15,678 nt of DNA from Acidiphilium sp. CAG:727. GTDB lineage: Bacteria > Bacillota > Clostridia > Christensenellales > Borkfalkiaceae. This document shows positions 1 through 6,104 of the stretch, piece after piece. The stretch spans positions 3,930 to 19,607 of the forward strand of contig FR898392.1 of assembly GCA_000437515.1 (NCBI GenBank), in the 5' to 3' direction. The notes beneath the pieces were generated by a model. The model had not been told where the DNA came from, did no database searches, and saw only the letters and a program-made list of their open reading frames with translations. Position 1 is the stretch's first letter; the number at the start of each line of letters is the position of its first letter. A program made the position numbers and the translations under genes.

Positions 1-745
1 CTTCGAGAAGCATTTTATCGGCGATTAAAGCGATAAATTCGCCGTTCGTCGGCTTCTCGCCCGCAAGATAGGTCTGAACGCCGAAAAGGTCGTTTATATT
101 ATTTATTCTTCCCCTTGCCCAGGCAACTTCGATAGCGTGTCTTATCGCTCTTTCGACTTTGCTCGGCGTGGTCGAATATTTTTCGCCTATCATCGGGTAC
201 AATTTTTTGGTTATGTTGTTTATAACGTCGGGGTCTTCTACGGCGAGTTTGATACCTTCTCTTAAATACGAATAACCCTTGATATGCGGCGGTATGCCGA
301 CCGAAATGAAGATTCGGCTTATTTTTTCGTCGAGCGACGGCGAATTTGCTTGCGGAGCCCGTCTTTCTTCGGACTTTTCGCTTAAAAACAAGTCGCTTAC
401 CCGCTTTACGAGCGTTTTTTCGTCGCACGGCTTGGTTACGTAATACGCCGCGCCTTTTTCGATGCTTGTAGAAATCACTTCGTCGCTTTTAAGCGAACTG
501 TAAATTACGGTTTTCGTATTCGCCCCTACCGACTTTAATCTGTCAAGCACGCCCAGACCGTCAAGCCCCGATAAGATTATATCGGTTACGAGATAATCCG
601 CTCTTTCGCTCAATACGGCTTTCACGCCTTCTTCTCCGTCGGCAAACGCGCCGACCACGTTGAATTTTCCGCTCCTTTCAAACTCCTCCGCCAAAGCCTT
701 TGCCTTAGCGATATTATCCTGAAGTATAACGATAGATTTTTTCAT
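1..745 (-). CDS. spo0A: Spo0A, sporulation master response regulator (partial, 3' end cut by window edge)
   Basis: Response regulator and DNA-binding switch that commits cells to sporulation when phosphorylated through the phosphorelay; cytoplasmic. I read 248 residues from the ATG at 745. Residues 1-120 are a receiver domain: phospho-acceptor Asp55 in VTDIIL, Ser83/Ser84 at the switch Ser/Thr position, and Lys105 in VTKP. Residues about 140-248 are the Spo0A-specific effector domain, including PPHIKGYSYLREG, DPDVINNITKKLYP, the recognition-helix stretch TTPSKVERAIRHAIEVAW, and KPTNGEFIALIADK. The last motif lies close to the C-terminus in known Spo0A proteins, so only a few residues are missing. 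The start is fixed by an AAAGGAG Shine-Dalgarno site at 752-760. Odd points: the usual Asp-Asp pair near residue 10 reads Gln9-Asp10, and the Pro normally found after the phospho-Asp loop is Ser. Identity is very secure; partners are not visible here. Confidence 0.96.
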   Translation of the reverse strand, partial: MKKSIVILQDNIAKAKALAEEFERSGKFNVVGAFADGEEGVKAVLSERADYLVTDIILSGLDGLGVLDRLKSVGANTKTVIYSSLKSDEVISTSIEKGAAYYVTKPCDEKTLVKRVSDLFLSEKSEERRAPQANSPSLDEKISRIFISVGIPPHIKGYSYLREGIKLAVEDPDVINNITKKLYPMIGEKYSTTPSKVERAIRHAIEVAWARGRINNINDLFGVQTYLAGEKPTNGEFIALIADKMLLE

Positions 746-764
746 AATCGCAACTCCTTTTTTT

Positions 765-780
765 CGTTCGCTATCGAACG
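765..780 (-). promoter_or_regulatory. Leader hairpin or operator palindrome upstream of spo0A
   Basis: CGTTCG-CTAT-CGAACG is a perfect 6-bp-arm inverted repeat lying at the expected transcription start and immediately before the Shine-Dalgarno site (752-760). It could form a 5'-end hairpin that stabilises the mRNA, or be an operator. Position and symmetry are seen directly; function is inference. Confidence 0.4.
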
Positions 781-785
781 TATAT

Positions 786-814
786 ATTATATCATATCGA
801 AAAGAAGCGGTAAA
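786..814 (-). promoter_or_regulatory. Probable sigma-A promoter of spo0A
   Basis: On the minus strand a consensus -10 box TATAAT (791 down to 786) follows a -35-like TTTACC (814 down to 809) with a 17-bp spacer. Transcription would begin about 776-780, leaving a leader of some 30 bases before the spo0A ATG at 745. The -35 matches only four of six consensus bases. I saw no clear sigma-H promoter, although spo0A often has one. Confidence 0.6.
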
Positions 815-824
815 TCTCATCGCG

Positions 825-860
825 TGGGAAATACGGTCGCATTATGGGAAATGCTGTCGC
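825..860. repeat. Two 16-bp direct repeats with 20-bp period upstream of the spo0A promoter
   Basis: The units TGGGAAATACGGTCGC (825-840) and TGGGAAATGCTGTCGC (845-860) match at 14 of 16 bases. A partial third GGGAAT follows at 861-866. The 20-bp period is close to two helical turns and the block lies just upstream of the -35 box (809-814), as tandem regulator sites often do. It does not match the 0A-box consensus. It may instead be a short random duplication. Confidence 0.4.
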
Positions 861-951
861 GGGAATAAGAAATTAGTCGAATACTCGCCGATAGAGTAAA
901 AAGAACCGTTTTCCGCGCCGATTAGGTCGATTATTATATTATTATTTACTC

Positions 952-1038
952 CGCGGTAACCCACCCTTCCGAGGACTCATCCGTCGGCTACGCCGCCACC
1001 ACCTTAGGCAGGGTCGCCACGCTACGCTCGCGATGACG
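952..1038. repeat. Dispersed intergenic repeat (REP/MITE-like), copy 1
   Basis: This GC-rich block is unlike the AT-rich DNA around it. Its right end, read on the minus strand (1037 down to about 1012), begins GTCATCGCGAGCGTAGCG and continues TGGCGACC. It closely matches the last 25 bases of the window (15654-15678), which begin GTCATTGCGAGGGAGC. Short repeats starting GTCATTGCGAG are widespread between genes in many bacteria. The left boundary is judged by composition only, and no coding potential is evident. Confidence 0.6.
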
Positions 1039-1085
1039 GTAAATATTACGCTATCGTTATATAAACGCTTAAATCATATAATTTC

Positions 1086-1115
1086 TTGACAAATATAACC
1101 TGCGCGTAGTATAAT
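1086..1115 (+). promoter_or_regulatory. Consensus sigma-A promoter giving a leaderless or near-leaderless ABC-operon mRNA
   Basis: TTGACA (1086-1091) and TATAAT (1110-1115) are both perfect consensus hexamers separated by 18 bp. The ATG of the ABC ATPase is at 1125, nine bases after the -10 box, so transcription should begin at or within a few bases of the start codon. The bases before the ATG (TTTTTACGCT) hold no Shine-Dalgarno sequence. Confidence 0.8.
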
Positions 1116-1124
1116 TTTTACGCT

Positions 1125-2033
1125 ATGGAAAACGTAATAGAAATTAAGAATCTGGTTAAAAACTACGGCGAAACGCTCGCGGTGGACGATTTATCATTTT
1201 CGGTTAAAAAGGGCGAACTGTTCGCGTTTTTGGGCGTAAACGGCGCAGGCAAGTCGACGACTATATCCATAATCTGCGGCACGCTTAACAAAACGAGCGG
1301 CAAAGTGTTCGTTTGCGGCAAGGACTTAGACGAAGGTCGCGGGGATATTTCGCGCAAAATAGGCGTGGTGTTTCAAAGTTCCGCGCTCGATAAATCTCTC
1401 ACCGTAAAAGACAACCTTTTATCCCGCGCGGCTTTATACGGAATTTACGGCGCGGAAGCGAAAAAACGCGTGAACGAACTCGCCGGAAAACTCGGCTTTA
1501 AGGATTTACTTAAAAGGACGCTCGGCAAACTATCGGGCGGGCAAAAACGTAAAATCGACGTTGCCCGCGCGCTTATTCACGACCCCGAAATTTTAATCTT
1601 GGACGAACCCACCACCGGGCTCGACCCGCAGACGAGAAAAACGCTGTGGGAATTTATTTCTTCTCTCCGTAAAAACGAAAACATGACGGTATTTTTAACC
1701 ACTCACTATATGGAAGAAGCCGCCGACGCCGACCGCGTGATAATACTTAACGCAGGCAAAATCGTTGCCGAGGGAACTCCGCTCGAACTTAAAAATAAGT
1801 ACACGGGCGACTTTATTACCGTCTATCGGAATGACGAAAGTCAGATTAAAAATTTAGGCGTGCCTTACGAAAAAGTCGGCGACCATATAAGAATAGAAGT
1901 GAAAGACACCGCCGCCGCGCGCGACCTTATTATAAAATATCCCGAAGCGTTTACCGATTTCGAAATTACGAAAGGCAAAATGGACGACGTTTTTCTCGCC
2001 GTTACGGGCATTAAAGGGGGCGAAGACAAATGA
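1125..2033 (+). CDS. ABC-2 type exporter, ATP-binding subunit (DrrA/CcmA-like)
   Basis: Cytoplasmic ATPase that powers the permease encoded next to it. At 302 residues it is typical for the DrrA-type family. Visible motifs are Walker A GVNGAGKST (residues 37-45), Q-loop Gln84 (VVFQSS), signature LSGGQ (136-140), Walker B ILILDE (156-161) and switch His194 (LTTHYMEEA). A C-terminal domain (about 220-295) of the kind found in DrrA-like ATPases follows. The first residues MENVIEIKNLVKNYG already belong to the ABC fold, so the ATG at 1125 must be the start even though no ribosome-binding site precedes it. The stop overlaps the permease start by four bases (ATGA), indicating translational coupling. 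Substrate cannot be read from sequence; relatives export drugs, lipids, peptides or polysaccharides. There is no adjacent regulator or biosynthetic gene to help. Confidence 0.93.
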   Translation: MENVIEIKNLVKNYGETLAVDDLSFSVKKGELFAFLGVNGAGKSTTISIICGTLNKTSGKVFVCGKDLDEGRGDISRKIGVVFQSSALDKSLTVKDNLLSRAALYGIYGAEAKKRVNELAGKLGFKDLLKRTLGKLSGGQKRKIDVARALIHDPEILILDEPTTGLDPQTRKTLWEFISSLRKNENMTVFLTTHYMEEAADADRVIILNAGKIVAEGTPLELKNKYTGDFITVYRNDESQIKNLGVPYEKVGDHIRIEVKDTAAARDLIIKYPEAFTDFEITKGKMDDVFLAVTGIKGGEDK

Positions 2034-2917
2034 AAACGTTTATCGCGTTGGTAAAAAGAAACGTAAAAATATTTTTCAAAGACAAGGGCGCGTTCTTCTC
2101 GTCGCTCATAACTCCGCTCATATTGCTCGTTTTATACGCAACGTTTCTGGCGAAAATCTATCGCGACAGTTTCGTTTCGTCGCTTAAAGGCTGCCACGTA
2201 GCGAACTCTTTAATAGACGGCGCGGTGGCGGGGCAACTCTTTTCGTCGCTGCTCGCTGTATGTTGCGTAACGGTGGCGTTCTGCTCGAATATGATTTCGG
2301 TACAGGACAAAGTTACGGGCGTGGCTAACGACCTTCTCGTAAGCCCCGTAAAACGGTCTGCGGCGGCGGTATCGTACTCGGTCGCGGCGTTTATCTCTAC
2401 TTTGATAGTAACGCTCACAGCCACCGCCGTATCGCTTATATACGTTGCAACGGTCGGCTGGTATATGAGTTTCACCGACGTATTGCTGGTAATTTTAGAC
2501 GTCGTTTTATTGTCTGCTTTCGGAACGATTCTCTCTTCGGTAATAACGGCGTTCCTTACGTCGCAAGGACAGGTTCAGGCAGTCGGAACGATAGTATCCG
2601 CGGGGTACGGCTTCATCTGCGGAGCGTATATGCCCATTTCGCAATTCGGCGACGGACTTCAGACCGCGCTCGGCTTTCTGCCCGGCACTTACGGAACGAT
2701 GCTTTTAAGAAACCATGCGTTAAACGGCGTATATTCGGCGATGAACTTCCCGCCCGAAGTAATAAAAGGAATAAAAGACGGCATCGACAGCAATATTTAC
2801 TTTTTCGGCAACAAAGTCGAAATATGGGTCGCGTACACGGTGCTTATCGGTTCGATACTTCTTCTCACCGCTCTATATATATTGATATACGCTTTAAGAA
2901 GACGTAAAAACAAATAA
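2030..2917 (+). CDS. ABC-2 type exporter, permease subunit (DrrB-like)
   Basis: Integral membrane partner of the preceding ATPase; 295 residues, the usual length for a six-helix ABC-2 permease. Hydrophobic segments lie at about 22-41, 65-88, 115-140, 147-172, 184-204 and 266-288. A Lys/Arg-rich N-terminus (KRNVKIFFKDKG) and C-terminus (LRRRKNK) suggest both ends face the cytoplasm. The segment NDLLVSPVKRS (100-110) fits the conserved cytoplasmic loop of this family. A GGGGG-containing Shine-Dalgarno site at 2013-2020 lies within the upstream gene, and the start overlaps its stop by four bases. The operon ends here with a strong terminator. Transported substrate unknown. Confidence 0.9.
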   Translation: MKTFIALVKRNVKIFFKDKGAFFSSLITPLILLVLYATFLAKIYRDSFVSSLKGCHVANSLIDGAVAGQLFSSLLAVCCVTVAFCSNMISVQDKVTGVANDLLVSPVKRSAAAVSYSVAAFISTLIVTLTATAVSLIYVATVGWYMSFTDVLLVILDVVLLSAFGTILSSVITAFLTSQGQVQAVGTIVSAGYGFICGAYMPISQFGDGLQTALGFLPGTYGTMLLRNHALNGVYSAMNFPPEVIKGIKDGIDSNIYFFGNKVEIWVAYTVLIGSILLLTALYILIYALRRRKNK

Positions 2918-2934
2918 ATCTCTAATGGCTACGC

Positions 2935-2970
2935 AAAAGCGGAAGTTTTTAGACTTCCGCTTTTTTTATT
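2935..2970 (+). terminator. Rho-independent terminator of the ABC operon
   Basis: AGCGGAAGT (2938-2946) pairs with ACTTCCGCT (2953-2961) around a TTTTAG loop, extended by three A-T pairs, and is followed by a T-rich run ending about 2973. It lies 18 bases after the permease stop codon. Confidence 0.9.
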
Positions 2971-2976
2971 TTATCG

Positions 2977-3018
2977 CTACTGAAAGATTTTCTCAAAAAC
3001 CGTAAAATCTTTCAGTAG
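2977..3018. repeat. 15-bp inverted repeat forming a hairpin
   Basis: CTACTGAAAGATTTT (2977-2991) is the exact reverse complement of AAAATCTTTCAGTAG (3004-3018), with a 12-base loop. The right arm is also the start of the tandem repeat that follows. There is no T-run after it, so it is not a standard terminator. Confidence 0.7.
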
Positions 3019-3100
3019 TAGTGAACAATTTTATTAAAATCCGCAAAATCTTTCAGTAGCAGTGAACAATTTTATTGACAAACGGAAAAATTTTCAGTAT
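3002..3100. repeat. 41-bp tandem repeat, two good units and a decayed third
   Basis: Unit 1 (3002-3042) and unit 2 (3043-3083) match over their first 34 bases with two differences (at 3003/3044 and 3019/3060), then diverge. A decayed third unit begins at 3084 and matches about 13 of the first 16 bases, through TTTTCAGTA. The core ATCTTTCAGTAG therefore occurs once inverted (2977-2988), twice direct, and once degenerate. The -35 box of the next gene straddles the end of unit 2 and its -10 box lies at the end of the partial third unit. Confidence 0.8.
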
Positions 3101-3103
3101 GAT
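3075..3103 (+). promoter_or_regulatory. Sigma-A promoter of the AAA/DUF4143 ATPase gene
   Basis: TTGACA (3075-3080), a 17-bp spacer and TATGAT (3098-3103) form a near-consensus promoter. Transcription should start near 3110, giving a very short leader that contains a GAGG Shine-Dalgarno site (3110-3113) eight bases before the ATG at 3122. This placement excludes the in-frame GTG at 3062 as a start. Confidence 0.75.
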
Positions 3104-3121
3104 ATTGTCGAGGTAACTAAA

Positions 3122-4303
3122 ATGATTAAGAGAGAACACTACATCGAACAAATTCGCCCGTTTTACGAATCCGACCTGATTAAGATAATTACCGGCATAC
3201 GCAGATGCGGAAAATCGGTAATTATGGAGCAGATTATCAAAGAAATATCCGAAAAAACGGACAACGTAATTTACCTTAACTTCGAAGACAAAAAAGTATC
3301 GGCAAACGTAACCAACGCCGACGAATTGATCGCTTACGCCGAAGAACACAAAAAAGACGGAAAATGCTATTTGTTTTTCGACGAAATTCAAACCCTCGAC
3401 GGCTGGCAGGACGCGTGCAAAACGTTAAGATTATACGATTATTCTCTGTTTATCACAGGCTCTAATTCCAAACTTTTGTCGGGCGAATTCACGAAAGAGT
3501 TATCGGGCAGATACGTCGCGTTCCGCGTAAGACCTTTCGTCTATAAAGAAATAGTCGAATACGGTAAAGAACTCGGCAAAGACGTTACGGTTGCCGACTA
3601 TCTCGTATGGGGCGGGTTTCCCAAACGGTTCGAATTCGACACGGCGGAAGCGCAAAGCCGATATCTGAACGATTTAGACGACACGATAGTTTTACGCGAC
3701 CTTATCGGTCGGTACAAAATACGCAAAGAAAGTCTGTTCAAAAGTCTCGTCAATTTTATTTTACGCAGTAACGGTCGCATACTTTCGGCAAACTCCATTC
3801 GCGATTATATCAGGCAGGAACATTCTTCCTGTTCGATAAATACGATAATGAAATATATCGGATATCTCGAAGAAGCGTACATCATAGAACCGATTAAACA
3901 ATATTCTTCGAAGACGAAAAAAGAGTTATCCTATCGCGTTAAAATATACGACGCGGACGTTTGTTTCAACTCTATACGCTGTATGAACAACCGTTACGAT
4001 ATTACGCACAACCTTGAAAATATCGTCTATAACGAATTGATTTATATGGGTTACGAAGTATACGTATACAACGACAACGGCAAAGAAATCGATTTTTTGG
4101 CGAGCAAAAACTCGAAGCAATATTACGTGCAGGTTGCGTACAGCGTAGCCGAAGAGAAAACGTATCAAAGGGAATTCGGCGCGTTCAAGAATATAGACAA
4201 TCTTTCTCAAAAAATCATTATTACGAACGACGATATCGATTATTCGACGAGCACGGTAAGGCATATAAAACTAAAAGATTTTTTGACTGCCGACAGTTTA
4301 TAA
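3122..4303 (+). CDS. AAA (AAA_14) / DUF4143 family ATP-binding protein
   Basis: Lone gene for a 393-residue protein of the AAA_14-DUF4143 family, whose biological role is unsettled. The N-terminal P-loop domain has Walker A GIRRCGKS (25-32), Walker B YLFFDEIQ (83-90), and a sensor-like strand LFITGSNSKLLS followed by the family motif ELSGRYVAFRVRPF. Residues about 204-280 look like a winged helix. The C-terminal part has a PD-(D/E)XK-like pattern, with acidic residues near 299-305, KEIDFLA (Glu322, Asp324) and YYVQV (Gln337), as usual for this family and not proof of nuclease activity. The start is the ATG at 3122 because promoter and Shine-Dalgarno site lie directly before it. The gene is monocistronic between two terminators, with no toxin, restriction or transporter partner. 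Such ATPases are often scattered singletons with signs of transfer, which fits the repeats upstream. Confidence 0.9.
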   Translation: MIKREHYIEQIRPFYESDLIKIITGIRRCGKSVIMEQIIKEISEKTDNVIYLNFEDKKVSANVTNADELIAYAEEHKKDGKCYLFFDEIQTLDGWQDACKTLRLYDYSLFITGSNSKLLSGEFTKELSGRYVAFRVRPFVYKEIVEYGKELGKDVTVADYLVWGGFPKRFEFDTAEAQSRYLNDLDDTIVLRDLIGRYKIRKESLFKSLVNFILRSNGRILSANSIRDYIRQEHSSCSINTIMKYIGYLEEAYIIEPIKQYSSKTKKELSYRVKIYDADVCFNSIRCMNNRYDITHNLENIVYNELIYMGYEVYVYNDNGKEIDFLASKNSKQYYVQVAYSVAEEKTYQREFGAFKNIDNLSQKIIITNDDIDYSTSTVRHIKLKDFLTADSL

Positions 4304-4322
4304 ATATAGAAAAGAGTAGCAA

Positions 4323-4366
4323 AAAGCGTGGGTTGAAATCTTTCGATTTCAACCCACGCTTTATTT
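4323..4366. terminator. Bidirectional terminator between convergent genes
   Basis: A perfect 18-bp stem (4323-4340 with 4345-4362) closes on the loop TTTC. Rightward it is followed by TTTATTTATAA. Leftward the stem ends in GCTTTTTGCTACTCTTTTC. It sits between the ATPase stop (4303) and the convergent surface-protein stop (4378), so it probably serves both. Confidence 0.88.
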
Positions 4367-4377
4367 ATAATCCGCTT

Positions 4378-5922
4378 TTATTCGCCTTTGTCTTCGGAAG
4401 GAGTTTCTTCCGCGTTATCGCCCGCTTCGGCGGCTTCGACGGGTTCAACCGTTTCTTCCGTCGTTTCTTCTTTCGCTTCTTCGACGGGTTCGTCCGCTTC
4501 GACTGCTTCCGAACTCTCGTCCGAAACGTCTTTGACTTCCGCTTCCGCTACGACCTTTTTAACCTTGGCATTACTCTTCTTGCCGTTATTGTCGGCAGGC
4601 TTCCAGAGCGCGACGACTACTATACCTACCAGGCAAAGTACCGCTATACCCAAAAATATAAGAGAGAGCCAGTTGTTCTTAAAGAAGTTTTTAAGTCTTT
4701 CGTCTTCGAGTTTAAGTTCTTCGACCTGATCCTGAACGGAAACGGCATCCGTTTTAACTTCTTTTACGGTAACGCCGTCCTCACCGCCCTTGGCTTTAAC
4801 CGACAACCTGAAATAGCCCTTCTTAAGCGGAGTGAAGTAATAAGTTCCGCTCTTGAAACCGTCTTTACTGAATCTTGCTTCTTTGCCTGCGGTGGCGTCC
4901 ACCCAACCTTCGGCGTTCGCTTCGCTGCTCGTTGCGTTGTACTGAAGTTTTACGAGAGTATCGGAGGCGTTTTCGACGGTGACCGAAAGGTTCTGATACC
5001 TTTGCTTTACTCTGCCGGTTCCGCTGTCGCCTTTGATGGTAACGGTTATCTCTTTATTTTCTTTGTTTTCGTAAGTAAAGATGGGAGCGACGAGTTCCGT
5101 GGTGTCTTTCTTATACCAACCGTATACGCCGCCGACTTCGTTTTCTTCGCAATCTTTTATCGAAATTTCTTTCTTGACGCCGAATTCGTTACCGTCGTCT
5201 GCCAAAACGTAAAAACTATACGTCCCTTTCGCCGAAACGGAAAGAGTGGGAAGATCGCCCTTTTTAGTCGTGGCGGCGCTGAAAGAAGCCGAACCGGGAG
5301 CTCTGTAATACATCTTGTACGTAAGTTCTTTTTTGTCTACGATTTCGCTGTTTACGAGCGCCGAAATATCGTCGAAAGGAAGAGTAAGAGAGTTACCCTC
5401 CGAAACGGTCAATCCGTTGATTTTATCCTGTACTCCGGCTATTTTGACGGCGTCGGCAGAGTAAGACAAGTCGGAGCCTACGGTATAAACCGTAACTACC
5501 GTCGTAAACTCTTTTTTGCCGTTTTTGTCGGCGTCTTTCATAGTGGTTACAACGGTGTATTTACCGCTTTTCGCGGCTATAATATCGCTGCGGTTGGGGA
5601 AAAGAATCGTATTGTCGGATTTATTCCAACCGCCCTTACTCACCTCTTCGCCCGTCGCGGTTTCGCCGGGATATAGTTTTACGTTATCTATATCGCCCGC
5701 TACGGCGGTGGCAGGATCGGAGTCCTCTTTGAGTTTAACCGAAACGTAGTCGAACGGGACTTCGGTTGCGACGAGTTCTTTCGCCTCGGTAACCGCTATA
5801 TATTCCTTGGTTACGACGGGAGTATCGCCTTCGGCGGCAGCCGAAACGAACCCGAAAGCCGTAAATACGGATATAACGCCGATTAAAACGGCTATTATGC
5901 GTAAACTTTTTTTGCTTTTCAT
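4378..5922 (-). CDS. Uncharacterised signal-peptide, single-anchor surface protein with acidic cytoplasmic tail
   Basis: I do not recognise a named family. The 514-residue protein starts with a signal peptide (1-30: KSKK, hydrophobic core, then FVSAAA before EGD). A long extracytoplasmic region follows (about 31-415). It appears to contain tandem Ig-like beta domains, because a strand pattern of type G-x-Y-x-x-x-V recurs: GKYTVVTTMKDADKNG (120-135), GTYSFYVLADDGNEFG (233-248), and KKGYFRLSVKAKGGEDG (367-383). A short charged helix (400-415) precedes one membrane helix (418-440). After a basic stop-transfer stretch (KKSNAKVKK) comes a Glu/Ala/Val-rich tail of about 55 residues. There is no LPXTG sortase signal. 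The start at 5922 has a GGAGAG site at 5927-5932 and its own promoter; the gene stands alone. The fold and any adhesive or sensing role are inference. Confidence 0.8.
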   Translation of the reverse strand: MKSKKSLRIIAVLIGVISVFTAFGFVSAAAEGDTPVVTKEYIAVTEAKELVATEVPFDYVSVKLKEDSDPATAVAGDIDNVKLYPGETATGEEVSKGGWNKSDNTILFPNRSDIIAAKSGKYTVVTTMKDADKNGKKEFTTVVTVYTVGSDLSYSADAVKIAGVQDKINGLTVSEGNSLTLPFDDISALVNSEIVDKKELTYKMYYRAPGSASFSAATTKKGDLPTLSVSAKGTYSFYVLADDGNEFGVKKEISIKDCEENEVGGVYGWYKKDTTELVAPIFTYENKENKEITVTIKGDSGTGRVKQRYQNLSVTVENASDTLVKLQYNATSSEANAEGWVDATAGKEARFSKDGFKSGTYYFTPLKKGYFRLSVKAKGGEDGVTVKEVKTDAVSVQDQVEELKLEDERLKNFFKNNWLSLIFLGIAVLCLVGIVVVALWKPADNNGKKSNAKVKKVVAEAEVKDVSDESSEAVEADEPVEEAKEETTEETVEPVEAAEAGDNAEETPSEDKGE

Positions 5923-5960
5923 AGTTCTCTCCGTGAAAACATATTGACTGATTATATCCT

Positions 5961-5989
5961 ATTCTACACTTTTAACTTGATTTTGTCAA
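5961..5989 (-). promoter_or_regulatory. Sigma-A promoter of the surface-protein gene
   Basis: On the minus strand TTGACA (5989 down to 5984), a 17-bp spacer and TAGAAT (5966 down to 5961) form a near-consensus promoter. The leader to the ATG at 5922 is about 33 bases and contains the GGAGAG ribosome-binding site. Confidence 0.8.
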
Positions 5990-6047
5990 TGCAAAAAACG
6001 TAAAAAACTTAACAATTATCAAATATATAAAGTAAATTGCGAAAAAA

Positions 6048-6092
6048 CGATTATAAAAACCCCTTTCAGGCGGCTTTATACGCATGAAAGGG
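6048..6092 (-). terminator. Terminator of the nrdD-nrdG-dut operon
   Basis: Read on the minus strand, CCCTTTCA (6092 down to 6085) pairs with TGAAAGGG (6068 down to 6061) around a 16-base loop. GTTTTTATAATCG follows (6060 down to 6048). It begins 12 bases after the dut stop codon. Confidence 0.75.
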
Positions 6093-6104
6093 ATTAAAGT
6101 TTTT

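Larger units (their letters stand above)
746..1124. other. Gene-free divergent intergenic region, spo0A / ABC operon
   Basis: This 379-bp stretch lies between divergent genes. From left to right it contains the spo0A Shine-Dalgarno site, leader hairpin and promoter, the 20-bp-period repeats, an AT-rich segment (about 865-950), a GC-rich dispersed repeat (about 952-1038), an AT-rich segment, and the promoter of the ABC operon. I see no open frame here that looks coding. Confidence 0.7.

Noticed and set aside
875..881. AGTCGAA as a possible 0A box for Spo0A autoregulation
   Set aside because: It has one mismatch to the 7-base consensus, and such short matches are common by chance. No matching sigma-H promoter was found beside it.
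2977..3100. Possible CRISPR array
   Set aside because: Only two good direct units and a decayed third, with 7-bp variable parts instead of spacers, and no cas genes nearby.
3062..3121. In-frame GTG at 3062 as start of the AAA/DUF4143 gene
   Set aside because: It lies upstream of the predicted promoter and inside the tandem repeat. The ATG at 3122 has a GAGG site at good spacing and begins the conserved family N-terminus.
4333..5676. Plus-strand open frame (447 codons) antisense to the surface protein
   Set aside because: It begins inside the terminator stem and is dominated by Phe and Arg, the complement of acidic codons. The minus-strand gene has a signal peptide, membrane helix, promoter and ribosome-binding site.
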